Assembly: GCF_000330505.1 (NCBI RefSeq) | Contig: NW_004443615.1 | Location: 4,666-68,665, forward strand | Origin: Entamoeba invadens IP1 | Lineage: Eukaryota > Evosea > Mastigamoebida > Endamoebidae | Length of the DNA: 64,000 nt | Direction: 5' to 3' | Shown here: positions 21,967 to 32,026 of the stretch, piece after piece | Numbering within the stretch: position 1 is the stretch's first letter | Layout of the letters: each line of letters begins with the position of its first letter | Notes under the pieces: model-generated | The model's database searches: none | Seen by the model: the letters and a program-made list of their open reading frames with translations, nothing else | What the model was told of the DNA's origin: nothing | Made by a program: the position numbers and the translations under genes

Positions 21967-23114
21967 CTCTTTTTAATAGTTATTTTTAAGAAGTTCAATA
22001 GTAAAATCCAATTCAATGATTTTGCTAAATTCGTTTTGAAGTTTTTGTTAATTGTTTGGTCGTTGATTTTTAATTAGTAAATAATTAATAACTATTATAT
22101 AGTACAAAATAGTATAATTATTATAATATATTTTATAATAAAATTATAATACTATATTGATATATCATCACACATTTGTTTATACTAATTATAATATATA
22201 TTATAATTAATGATAAATTATAATAATTTATAATAATTTTTACTACATAAATAAAAATAACTAAAACCAAACATCATTGTATAAATAACTATTATTTTAA
22301 TTATAGAAAACCCATTTTAACCAAATATAAAATTCTCATTTTTTGTCACCCGTTTGCAAATAAAAAAACAGGACAATCTCTAAAAAGCTTTTTCGAGTTT
22401 GAAAAAGTGCAATAATGAAATCAAAAAAAGATTGGTTAAAACTATTTGTTTTTGGAATCTAGTTACAATATAATTATTTATTTGTTATATTTTCATGGTA
22501 ATTATATTATATTAATAATAACAAAAGCAAAATAAAACAATGATAAAGACATTGTTTTGGTAATACCCATTTGCATAGGATTTTCTATTTTTTTAACAAA
22601 TTTACTTTTGTTTTGAATCTCCCTTTATCAATCTTACTTGAAAATAATTATGAATGATACTACAAAAGACTAAGATTTTTTATGTTATGTAACGAACTGC
22701 CAAACCATAGTTTTTACCCAACAAAAACAACAAATCTTCTGGTCTTATTATTTTTTTTTTCAAAAAATCATTATAAAAATGGCAATTCAATAATACAAAT
22801 TGAGAGTATTGTTATATTTAAAATGGATTAATTCAAGATATCCCAATTTGTAAGTTAATTTGCAGATTTTGAGTATTTTACTCAATCGACAAACACAATC
22901 ATTCAATAATGTAATCATTCAAATTTCTATTAAAGTTAAAACCCTTTACTTTAAATAACTAATGAACCCAAACAATGTAAAGATTAATAGAAGAAGATCA
23001 CATTTTTAATAACCCAAAGAATATTATAGCATTACTGTTTTTGGAAGTATTGAATCTAATGGAGTGTAACTAAAGAATAAAAAATAGAATCAATCATCTC
23101 AATGAATTAAATTA
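21967..23114. other. intergenic, 1.1 kb, A+T-rich palindromic stretches
   Basis: Contains TATAGTATAATTATTATAATATA-like tracts around 22081-22260 of the kind that recur between genes in this window. No gene, RNA or element boundary recognised. Confidence 0.5.
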
Positions 23115-24932
23115 ATGAACATCGCCTGGGAAGAACAACAAGTACTTTTGAAACAACGAGACACGGTCCACCGCTCTCCATTGAATGTGATTTTATGGGC
23201 GCTTGGGCAATTTGCAGTCGAAGTCCCCACTGAATTTACTGTTTGTTTTCATCTTATCAAAGACAACTTTAACTTATAAATAGCATAGAATTAACACCAT
23301 TTTTATTGCTTTGTTAATTCAAAATGGTCTCCAATATGTCGACTCACTTGCTATCTATTCTTCAGTCATTCTCTGTTGTGCAATCATTGGTGGATTAGTT
23401 AATCTTCTCTTCATCAGTTATTGTGTTCGGTTTGGTCGAAAGAAGATCGCCATCTTCTTCATCTCACTCTTTTACTTTGCATTAGTACTTGTAGCATGTT
23501 GGACTAACAACGTTGTTGCTTTTGCTATTCTTTTATTTTTCTCTTCATGGATAACACAGTCTCCTGCTGCTATGCATGGCTCACAGATTCCTTTTATCTC
23601 TTCGATCGATTTGCAGTTTGTTTTTCTGCCTCTGCAATTAAGTGGACTATTAATGTAATTATTAACATAAAATAAACACTCTTTAGTACTCTATAAGTAT
23701 AATATTTATACAACATAATATTAGATTATGACCTTTAAAATGTCAATATTTATTTAAATAACAATTCACAAATAGCCAATTCGCTGATCATCTCTCAATA
23801 TTAATATCAACGTTGGTCAACTTTCTGTATATATATATGAAAAGAGCATTCTCCTTTGCTTCATTCTTTAGTTTGAATGGACAAGCACTTTCAAAATTGC
23901 AAAATGGAGTGGAATTAGAAAAACCCATTGGAACATATGCAGTGATGACTGGAATTATTATCTTGGCTATTATACTCCTTATTCCTTACATGTTCGTGAA
24001 AGAACACGTTTCCAAACCACCAATTAAAAATTTCAAGTACAATGCTATTTACATATTTAATAACTTCAAAATAGTATTGGGAGAGATGGTGAGAGATAAA
24101 AACTTTATTCTATTTTTAGTATGTATCATTGGTCTTCAGTATTCTTCTTTGTATACAAGCACTCTCTTCTATACTGTTCAATCGGATATTTATCACGTGA
24201 CCAATTACAGTTTGTCAATCAAAGAAAACACTTACTTCTACACATCAGTACTTGCTATTGGTATTACTCCAATAATCCTTCACAAATTTGGTCCTAGAAT
24301 GATGTTAGTTATAATATTGATATGTACACTTGTGTTGCAGTGCTTCTTACAAATTGAAGTGATTAACTCTAATTTTGGATATATCGCCATCATTTTTGGC
24401 GGGTTTGCTGGAGCCAGTGTTTGTTTCTTCTCTAGTATTATTATATTATTATATTATTTCTATTATATATAAGCATATAAAAATAGAATGGAGTGTATTC
24501 TTAAATTATGATATTATTTATTATCTATACTATTTATACAATTACATCAAATAAATATAGAAGTGTTTAGTAGTATACTTTAATAGTTAAATTAACCATA
24601 ACATTAATAAAACATTTCACTTGTAGACTAATGTCACTTTAAGACGATTTGTATATGAAAATAGTACATATGACACTATTAGTATGCACTATGGTGTAGT
24701 TTACATTCTTACTAGAGTATTGAATTCATTAACAACACTCTTTTCTATCATCTATCAACTCCAAGAAAACGACTTATTCTACATTCGATTCTTTGCAGTG
24801 GTAACAATTTTCTTTGTCTTAACTATCATAGGACTTGTATGTGTAATCTTTCTAAATGATCATCATGAAGAATATTCTGTAGGGCTCCGACCTCCATATA
24901 TAAAGAATAAAATTATTGTTGAAAAGGAGTGA
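23115..24932 (+). CDS. major facilitator superfamily transporter, four exons (468 aa)
   Basis: A membrane transporter, probably for a sugar or related small solute. Exons are 23115-23240, 23284-23615, 23776-24418 and 24627-24932. The three introns (43, 160 and 208 nt) all begin GTTTGTT and end TAG, and phases join exactly (0, 2 and 0), giving 1407 nt of continuous code. The protein starts MNIAWEEQQVLLKQRD, has about 11-12 hydrophobic segments, and carries RFGRKK at residues 91-96 in the loop after the second membrane segment, the MFS signature position. A long cytoplasmic loop (about 190-235, KLQNGVELEKP to KPPIKNFKYN) divides the halves. It resembles the GPH/SLC45-like branch, but the substrate cannot be read. 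Without splicing it would look like a pseudogene. Confidence 0.8.
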
Positions 24933-25111
24933 GTAATGTAAGCCTATTTGTTTCATTCAATTTATTACTATAACAATTACTATTATTACTAATTACTTTA
25001 TTATAATATTATTACTACAATACAGTAATTATTTAATAGTTACTTTATTATATAATAACTAACTAAGAGATCAAAATTTGATAGTATTATATATCAATAA
25101 TTTATATCATA

Positions 25112-26725
25112 TTAATCTACTAAAGCCTCGATTTTCTTTCGCTCTTCTGTTAGTCTTAAGTTCTGTGCACTTGTAGTGAATTTTGATTTCATCGACAGTT
25201 CGACTTGTTGTGGTTTTGTGACTTTAGTTTCGACTGAAAGTACTCCATTTCTGTCGACAAAGAATATATTAGTGAACTCGATGTCTTCTGTCTTCGGTAA
25301 TTTGTCGAACACGAACGTCCCGATGTTTCTCTTGTTTTCATACATTGTCACTGTTATCGTATTCATCCCTTTAATATGTGTTTTTCCTGTTAAATAGTGT
25401 TTTTCACCAAACAAAGTGTTCTTTGGAAGGACTATTAAGAGTTCATTTGATTTACTTTTAGGATTATAAATCATCGTTTGGATATCATAAGGTGTTCTAT
25501 TCATTATTGAAAGACTTCCTTTCTCTATCTTTAATGTCCTTTCAATCGTTTTATTATCATTTATTCGCGTAATCTTCCCAAATAATTCATGCGCGACATA
25601 CACGGCTCCAATTGCTACAACATCTCTTCTATTCACCGACTTCACTACCTTCCCTTTAAAAATTTTCTCTATCATCTCTTCTATAACTCGAATCTGTGAT
25701 GACCCCCCGACTAATACTACACTATCAATGTCTTTCTCATCTATTTTGGAATTACTTTTACTTATGCACTCGACAACTATACTCTTACATTTCTTAACTA
25801 TACTTTCCATGTTATTTTCAAACTCAATTTTCGTCACTAGAACACTTCGATTCATTCCAATCGCTGTTAAAGAAATCTCCACCTCACTATTGCGACTTAA
25901 TTCAACCTTCGCCTTTTCACTGATTTTCCTTAACTTATACTTCATCGACTCCCAATGACTCTTTATCGTATTAAACATTTGCCGGTCTTCTTTATATATC
26001 TTTTTCAATATGATATCACTCAAGATGTCGTCGATATCAATCCCCCCAATATCCATATCACCAACAGTAGAGTCGACTCTGAATTCCCCAATTATACCTC
26101 TCAACAGAGTGACATCTAATGTCCCTCCTCCAAAATCAAATACAAGCACATTCCCCTTTCGGATTTGTTTCTCTTTAATAAAAGCAAACGCAGCAGCACT
26201 CGGCTCTTTCTCTGAATACACCGTTTCAAATCCCGCCATCTTCGCTGCTAGTATTGTCGCGTCAACTTGGGTCATCTCAAAATGGGCAGGTACCGTCACG
26301 ACGCAACGGGTCACCTGTCTCTTGATTGTTTGTTCACACTCCGTTTTGAGATTTCTTATGATCATCGCAGTGACTTCTGTGGGTGAAAGTTCCTCAGCAC
26401 CCTTTGAGAGAGAAATTGTAGGCTCATCCGTCCCTTTTGAATTAATTTGAAACGGAAAGAATTCGGGGTATCGAATTCTCTCGTAAGGAAGTCCTATTAT
26501 ACGTTTGATGTAACAGAAATTGTTAACGAAGTTCTCTGAGTTGCCTATAACGACTTTCTTTTCTGAAGTAAAAGTAACAGAACTATACAAATAGGTTGTC
26601 GAACTATTAAATACTATTAAACGGGCTTCATTACTTGTTAGGTCGTAATACCCTATTGAACAATATGTTGTGCCAACATCAATACCTACGTAATCTTCTG
26701 TTGTAAGGGAAGGAGGAACTGACAT
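25112..26725 (-). CDS. Hsp70-family chaperone, short form (537 aa)
   Basis: ATP-dependent chaperone of the Hsp70 family. The nucleotide-binding domain is complete: YVGIDVGTTYCSIG at residues 12-25 (phosphate 1), VFDFGGGTLDVTLL near 195 (phosphate 2), and VVLVGGSSQIRVIEE near 337 (adenosine motif). A beta substrate-binding part follows (about 395-500). The protein then ends at residue 537, about 100 residues short of canonical Hsp70; the helical lid is missing or vestigial and there is no EEVD or ER-retention tail. There is no signal peptide, so it is probably cytosolic. N-terminal DVGTTYCS replaces the usual DLGTTYSC. It is divergently transcribed from the DENN gene across 578 bp. Probably one of the diverged Entamoeba Hsp70 paralogues rather than the main heat-shock Hsp70. 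Confidence 0.9.
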   Translation of the reverse strand: MSVPPSLTTEDYVGIDVGTTYCSIGYYDLTSNEARLIVFNSSTTYLYSSVTFTSEKKVVIGNSENFVNNFCYIKRIIGLPYERIRYPEFFPFQINSKGTDEPTISLSKGAEELSPTEVTAMIIRNLKTECEQTIKRQVTRCVVTVPAHFEMTQVDATILAAKMAGFETVYSEKEPSAAAFAFIKEKQIRKGNVLVFDFGGGTLDVTLLRGIIGEFRVDSTVGDMDIGGIDIDDILSDIILKKIYKEDRQMFNTIKSHWESMKYKLRKISEKAKVELSRNSEVEISLTAIGMNRSVLVTKIEFENNMESIVKKCKSIVVECISKSNSKIDEKDIDSVVLVGGSSQIRVIEEMIEKIFKGKVVKSVNRRDVVAIGAVYVAHELFGKITRINDNKTIERTLKIEKGSLSIMNRTPYDIQTMIYNPKSKSNELLIVLPKNTLFGEKHYLTGKTHIKGMNTITVTMYENKRNIGTFVFDKLPKTEDIEFTNIFFVDRNGVLSVETKVTKPQQVELSMKSKFTTSAQNLRLTEERKKIEALVD

Positions 26726-27303
26726 TGCATTGTTCAGTTGGTATCACTTTTTAAATCAAGTTATACAATATAATGTATCATACTTTATTATACATATTTA
26801 CAATTAATTATAGTACAATATTTACAAAAAATGAAAAAAACTTTGTTGTTGATTTGAGTATATTCGGAATTAAACGAAAACTATTATTATTGTGGTTTAT
26901 TTGTAGTTATATAATGGTTCTTGAATAATATAAAATAAACATCATTTACAAAACTCAAAAAATAATTGTTTAAGATTCTTTTTGAAAAAACTTTTATTAA
27001 TATTTTTGAAAAAAGTAATGTTATTTTATTTGTAAAAATTAATTTAAATTTTAATGAACATTTTTTGTTTATTTACATAAAAAAATAAAATAAAATATTT
27101 TATATTTTTTACTATTTTTATTATTTACAAAAAATAGTTAGAAAATAATATTTCAAATGAATATGAACTATAATTATTTAAATTAAAAACAAATTAAAAT
27201 TTTATTAGAGTCCAATTTCGAACAGATAATAAAATAAAAGAAAACTGATTTCCACAAAAATTAAAAAATCCAAATTTGTGACAAAAAATTGAATCAGAAC
27301 AAA
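26726..27303. promoter_or_regulatory. divergent intergenic region between Hsp70 and DENN genes
   Basis: 578 bp that must contain both promoters. I see no clear heat-shock-element array or other motif; the sequence is A+T-rich throughout. Confidence 0.4.
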
Positions 27304-30300
27304 ATGAGAGGTTGTTTGACACCACGTTCACAAGTGATTTCCGTTCCGCCATTACAATCTCCCCGTTCCTCATTACCGACTTATCATCTCAAAGTGACCA
27401 TTCAAAATGGAGTTTTTTCGAAGTCCGAGAATGGTATCTATTGTGTTTCAAAGGTATTAGGTATAAAATATCGGACGAAAGAAACAACAACAAATTGTCC
27501 CTTATTTGGAATAGTTTGGGATATTATACTTCCTGAAGACCAACAAACACTTCAAATTTTTCTGTGTAAACATTCGATGATTAATACTCGAATAGATATA
27601 GGAATAGTTACTATTAATTTACTACGCGTAGGGATAGGTGTTCAAATGAATGAAACCTTTCGTGTTTTTAACACTGAAAATGTTGTTGGTTCCCTTCGAC
27701 TTTCTTTATTCAGAGAAACTCGACCAATCGACCAAGTGTTCACAAACTACAAAGAGATCACACAAAAGTTCACTCTCACCTCGCACCCTATCAATTTCAT
27801 CCCAACAAAAGACTCAAAGGCTTCGAAAATCCCGATGAAGAATCAACATCACCGATTCGTCTCACAGCAACTTCCTCAACCCGAAAGTGATGATTTGATC
27901 ATCCCTACGGGTCTCTTCTCAGCAGTTTTCATTATCACGCCAGCGGACATCACCGCGGAGTTGAAGAGTTATAGAGACTCTTTTAACTCAACACCTTCAG
28001 ATCTCTGTTCCTCAACAGTCCCGCCACAAAGTGTCAAGTTGAGTAAACGTTCTTTAGCCCAGTGTGTGAAGACTGAATCACCACTTTTACCGCAAATTGT
28101 CGAAATCGGTCTTTCTGGAAAGGTGAAAAGTTGTTACCCTCCAAATGTCGGTGGCCGTGTCGTTCCTCTGAACATCTGGAACTTCTGTTTTGGTGATGGC
28201 CTCCATTTAAGTCATTTCAATCAACCCGCCAAAGTTATCCCCTTTGTAATGACCGACGCCACCGGCACCACAAAATTCGCGACGTTTTTAGTCGCGTACT
28301 TCCCACTGAAAAATGACGAGATGACTCAAATCAAAGATCTTTACCCACACCAAACCGGTCCACTATATTCTCCGTGTGCAATAGGAGTCACCAGTGAATT
28401 TCCGATACTAGGGTTAATGCGGAAGTGGCTCAAGACTATCTATGAGGGGGGATACGACAACAAAAAAATGAACGACATCTTCCACGAAGTCATCTATATG
28501 ACTGGGAAACCGGGGTATGGGTCCCCCTTCTCTTACAATTTCGCAGACTTGAATTTCTATGTGGAGATACGCCTCGAGCCAAAATTAGGGTTTCCGTCAA
28601 CTGGGGTGTCCTTTTTGCCATTACTTGGACTCATCGGTGTGGAGGGAATACTTTGCGTTGTACTTAGCTTACTTGCCGACGAAAAGGTGATTGTTGTGAG
28701 TAAGTCGAAAACTGCAGTTGTGTATGCTATAGAGCAGTTTAAGAGTCTAATAAGTCCATTTGAGTGGTGCAATGTCTGTATTGATTTGTTACCATTAACT
28801 ATGATCGACTATTTGACATCGCCTATGACATACTTGATAGGTATCTGTCAAGAGTATAAAGAGGAAATGTTACGGGTGGTAGGCGAGGAGGAAGTTGTAG
28901 TATGTGACCTTGATGCTGGGACGGTGATGAAGAAGGGGAGACTGCGCAAAGTACCGACATGTGTACTCAGTGTGTTATATGAGATGGTAAAAATGACTCA
29001 ATTAAAGGAGACCAGTGTCTTTGATGTGAATAGTGATTGTTATGAGGAGAAGTACTTTACATGGAAGTCGAGTGAGAAAGACAAAATTATTCAATTAGGG
29101 ATGTTTAAAATAATGTGTTTAATACTTTCAAAATATGAGGATTACGTGAGGTGTTCGTGGGTGACTGATAGGCCTGATATCTATTTTGAACGGGCTGAGT
29201 ATTTGGAATATAAAGGAGAGGACTTTAACGATCTTTTTGAAGGTCTTTTCACATCGCAACACTTCCAATTCTTCATAGAGAAATACAAAGAGAATGAGGA
29301 GAGTGTCTTCTGTGAATGGAATGAGAAATTAGTGTTCCAATTTCCACTTGAAAAGATCGTTAAGATGTATTCCAATAAAAAGGAAGTGCTGAAAATAGTT
29401 GAGAAAAACCCGACACACAAGACGGGGACTGTTCGAACTAAAATTGAAGAAATTGAAATTGATGCGAGGAAGTTGCGATCCCTTCGAGTGCGAGAGAGTG
29501 TGAATAAGTCCGTTGGGGAGAGTATTACTTATCACAAGAAGAGATGGGACATCCGATCAGATGAGGTCTTTGCCGACTTCTTTTCAAGTCAAAGTGCACA
29601 AGACGATGACAAAGTCACTCAAACATGTGAATTGGCAGTGGAGTGGATGCTCAGAGGAAAAGGCGAAGACCGAGTTGTCACTTCTGAGTGGGTCTTTGGT
29701 CTCCTTTCGAAAAGGGCTGGAAGGAAGTTGTTCTTCACGCAACTTGCGCGAAGTGTTTTGAGAATTGAACCAAAAGACTTAACTGGTAAAGGAAGTTGCC
29801 AGAAGACAATTAAGAAGATTTGTGTGAGTGTGTGGGGATACTCAATCATCACAGAGACCTTCAGACAAGTCGTCAAATATGCAAAGTCCGATAAAGACGT
29901 TCTCACACTGAAACGCGTCGTTCAATTTGCGATGGAAATATATAAAGAGAATACCACGAAAGAAGTGTATGTCATTGAAAGTCTTAGGAATGAGACTTTT
30001 GAAGAGGAAGAGATGTGGCACGCTCTATATTTGGAAAAGATGTGGAACGACAAACAACGCATTTTTAATGGTTTGAGTGTGCTTGAAATATTGAAAAAAT
30101 GCGACACTGCCAGTCAAACAGAAGTTGTTGAGTATCGAAAACAAGAAGGAATCAGTCTGGTGAACACATTCAAAGAGACGTTCGAAATGATGAAGAGGTG
30201 TGGCGTGGGAGAAAAATGTGTCAAGAAGTTTGTTGGGTACGAACTGGGCCGTCTTCGAGTGAAAGAAGCAGTGTCGACCCAAGTCCACAAAGCAGTCGAG

Positions 30301-30411
30301 AACTTTTGGAAAGCCAAAACAAGTGTTCAAGAAAAAATTGAGAGCGTACTGACTGCGGAAGAGAAGAAACGAGAGATGTACGACTCGGTGTATGTAACCG
30401 AGACTAATTAA
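27304..30411 (+). CDS. C2-DENN domain protein, putative Rab GEF (1035 aa)
   Basis: DENN proteins usually act as guanine-nucleotide exchange factors for Rab GTPases in membrane traffic. I start at the ATG at 27304; an upstream in-frame TTG is not needed. Residues about 30-140 form a C2-like beta region (YHLKVTIQNG to GSLRLSLFRET). The tripartite DENN follows: upstream part near 266-360 (EIGLSGKVKSCYPPN, FCFGDGL, FATFLVAYFPL), core near 409-540 (LNFYVEIRLEP, LLGLIGVEGILCVVLSLLAD, SPFEWCNVCIDLLP, SPMTYLIGI), and downstream part near 607-660 (CSWVTDRPDIYFER, FTSQHFQFFIEKY). The C-terminal 350 residues are helical without a recognised domain. It has no introns. The target Rab cannot be inferred. 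Confidence 0.85.
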   Translation: MRGCLTPRSQVISVPPLQSPRSSLPTYHLKVTIQNGVFSKSENGIYCVSKVLGIKYRTKETTTNCPLFGIVWDIILPEDQQTLQIFLCKHSMINTRIDIGIVTINLLRVGIGVQMNETFRVFNTENVVGSLRLSLFRETRPIDQVFTNYKEITQKFTLTSHPINFIPTKDSKASKIPMKNQHHRFVSQQLPQPESDDLIIPTGLFSAVFIITPADITAELKSYRDSFNSTPSDLCSSTVPPQSVKLSKRSLAQCVKTESPLLPQIVEIGLSGKVKSCYPPNVGGRVVPLNIWNFCFGDGLHLSHFNQPAKVIPFVMTDATGTTKFATFLVAYFPLKNDEMTQIKDLYPHQTGPLYSPCAIGVTSEFPILGLMRKWLKTIYEGGYDNKKMNDIFHEVIYMTGKPGYGSPFSYNFADLNFYVEIRLEPKLGFPSTGVSFLPLLGLIGVEGILCVVLSLLADEKVIVVSKSKTAVVYAIEQFKSLISPFEWCNVCIDLLPLTMIDYLTSPMTYLIGICQEYKEEMLRVVGEEEVVVCDLDAGTVMKKGRLRKVPTCVLSVLYEMVKMTQLKETSVFDVNSDCYEEKYFTWKSSEKDKIIQLGMFKIMCLILSKYEDYVRCSWVTDRPDIYFERAEYLEYKGEDFNDLFEGLFTSQHFQFFIEKYKENEESVFCEWNEKLVFQFPLEKIVKMYSNKKEVLKIVEKNPTHKTGTVRTKIEEIEIDARKLRSLRVRESVNKSVGESITYHKKRWDIRSDEVFADFFSSQSAQDDDKVTQTCELAVEWMLRGKGEDRVVTSEWVFGLLSKRAGRKLFFTQLARSVLRIEPKDLTGKGSCQKTIKKICVSVWGYSIITETFRQVVKYAKSDKDVLTLKRVVQFAMEIYKENTTKEVYVIESLRNETFEEEEMWHALYLEKMWNDKQRIFNGLSVLEILKKCDTASQTEVVEYRKQEGISLVNTFKETFEMMKRCGVGEKCVKKFVGYELGRLRVKEAVSTQVHKAVENFWKAKTSVQEKIESVLTAEEKKREMYDSVYVTETN

Positions 30412-30497
30412 TGTATAGTTTTGTTTGTATTCATCTATTGTCTCTGCGAACCAAGAAGTTTTGTAAAGAATAAATTACTTTTTATCTTGTGTCAGAC

Positions 30498-31127
30498 TTA
30501 GACCAAGATGAAAAAGAAAGTGGCAAGAACAAGAGTTCCAAACATCAAAGATGGAGCTGCGTTCTCTGTTGACTGGTCATAGAGCTCGTTCTGTGAATCT
30601 CTGGTGTCGAGTCTGACTTGGTCAAAGAAGAATTTGACGGGGGTCTTGTTTGATCCAGTTCGGGTGAAGACAATGGTCGAGAGTTTTCCGTCCAAGTTGA
30701 AATTATCAAGCTTAATGGTCATCTTTTGGTTGTTGTTCTTTTTGATCTTAACGGTGTAGCCAGCTGTTGAGTTGAGAAGATTGCCGTTGTAAAGGGTGTC
30801 GAAATTCTCATTGAACAATTTCACATTCAGTGGGAGTTCCTTGACGTCATCATTTTCATATCTGACCATAAATCGAATTGATTTAAAGTCCTTGTCTTTA
30901 TCAGGAACTGTAGTGCTCACAGTCCCGTTTTTAGTAAAGACAACCATATCTTCAGTATTCATTGTAGCTGCAACCCAGTTAGAGCGTTTTGTATACTCAC
31001 AAGTGATGTCAAGGTTGTCCGGGTTGACAACGTAGAAGCCCTCATAGAACTCGCCGTCATCATAGAGCATCAGGTCTTCTGAAAGCGCAACAGAAAGTAA
31101 GAGAGTGAATAACATGAGTGTGTTCAT
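30498..31127 (-). CDS. secreted beta-rich protein with GPI-anchor-like tail (209 aa)
   Basis: Probable surface protein of unknown function. It has a signal peptide (MNTLMLFTLLLSVALS, cleavage near residue 16), a beta-rich body of about 165 residues with only one cysteine, several N-glycosylation sites, and a C-terminal hydrophobic stretch (SLMFGTLVLATFFFILV) with no basic residues after it, preceded by NAA, a good GPI-attachment context. The body, with LYDDGEFYEGFYV near the start and DNFNLDGKLSTIVFTR plus VKFFFDQVRL near the end, looks like a jelly-roll carbohydrate-binding fold (YDDG...GF and the I.FDN..L pattern), but that is inference. It is convergent with the DENN gene (86 bp between stops). 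G+C is high and codon use resembles well-expressed genes. Confidence 0.75.
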   Translation of the reverse strand: MNTLMLFTLLLSVALSEDLMLYDDGEFYEGFYVVNPDNLDITCEYTKRSNWVAATMNTEDMVVFTKNGTVSTTVPDKDKDFKSIRFMVRYENDDVKELPLNVKLFNENFDTLYNGNLLNSTAGYTVKIKKNNNQKMTIKLDNFNLDGKLSTIVFTRTGSNKTPVKFFFDQVRLDTRDSQNELYDQSTENAAPSLMFGTLVLATFFFILV

Positions 31128-32026
31128 TTTCTGATGGACTCTCTGCTGTTTTCTCGCTTTAAATTCCCTCTCTTTCTTATCAACTTGTCAACTTGTCGAT
31201 CTCGGTCACTCTCTCACTCATTTTTTCAATCACGATGAAATATTTTAGTTTTGTTTTTATTAAAATGAAATTAGAATATAACTATATTTTTAGTAAAAAT
31301 AAATTTTATAATATAATACAATTTTTACTATTTTAATAATAATATTTATATCAAACAAATATAAAATAACAATGAGAAAATTAATTGTTAAAATTAATAA
31401 TAAATAGATAATAACTAATAAAACACAACGAAAAAGTGATGATTATTTGTTTCGAATTTCAAAACATTAAGTTAAATATTTTTTTGTTATTTGTTCATAA
31501 AATAACGCAAAAAACGGGATTTATTACAAACACTTAAAATAAAAAAAAAGCTCATTTACTAATATTAGACTTGTGAAAACCAACAGAGTTATTGATTTGT
31601 GATGGTCAACAAAAACTATAAGTGACAAAATAACAAACTAATAAAAAGACAGAAAACAAAAGTTAGAACAGTAAAAACAAAGAAATACAAAAAAAAATCA
31701 GAATCACCCGTTTTTTTTTCACAAAAAAACTTCAATTTCTTTATTGAACATTTCTTCAATCATTTTTTTTTCTTTTATGAAAATTAAAAAATAATTCCAA
31801 TAAAAAGTCAAATGTGTCGCTCCTATTACAAGCCAATACAAAAAATTAAACATTTATAATATTTATATTATATAACAATAGTAAAATAAAAATAATTAGA
31901 TAGAATAGGAAATAATGCCTTATAAAGAGTGGTATTTGGGGTGAATGCTATTGAACTGTCCAAATTGTGGAAAATGAAAACCAGTCTGAATGGTGAATCA
32001 CACAACTTATAAAACAAAACCACATA
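31128..32026. other. intergenic, 0.9 kb, nothing recognised beyond promoters
   Basis: Divergent promoters for the GPI-like gene (TTTAAA near 31160) and the 990-residue gene (TTATAAAA at 32007-32014). Long A tracts around 31545 and 31690; no gene or element seen. Confidence 0.45.

Noticed and set aside
23241..24626. Apparent pseudogene of an MFS transporter in three frames
   Set aside because: Three introns join the frames exactly to a normal-length transporter.
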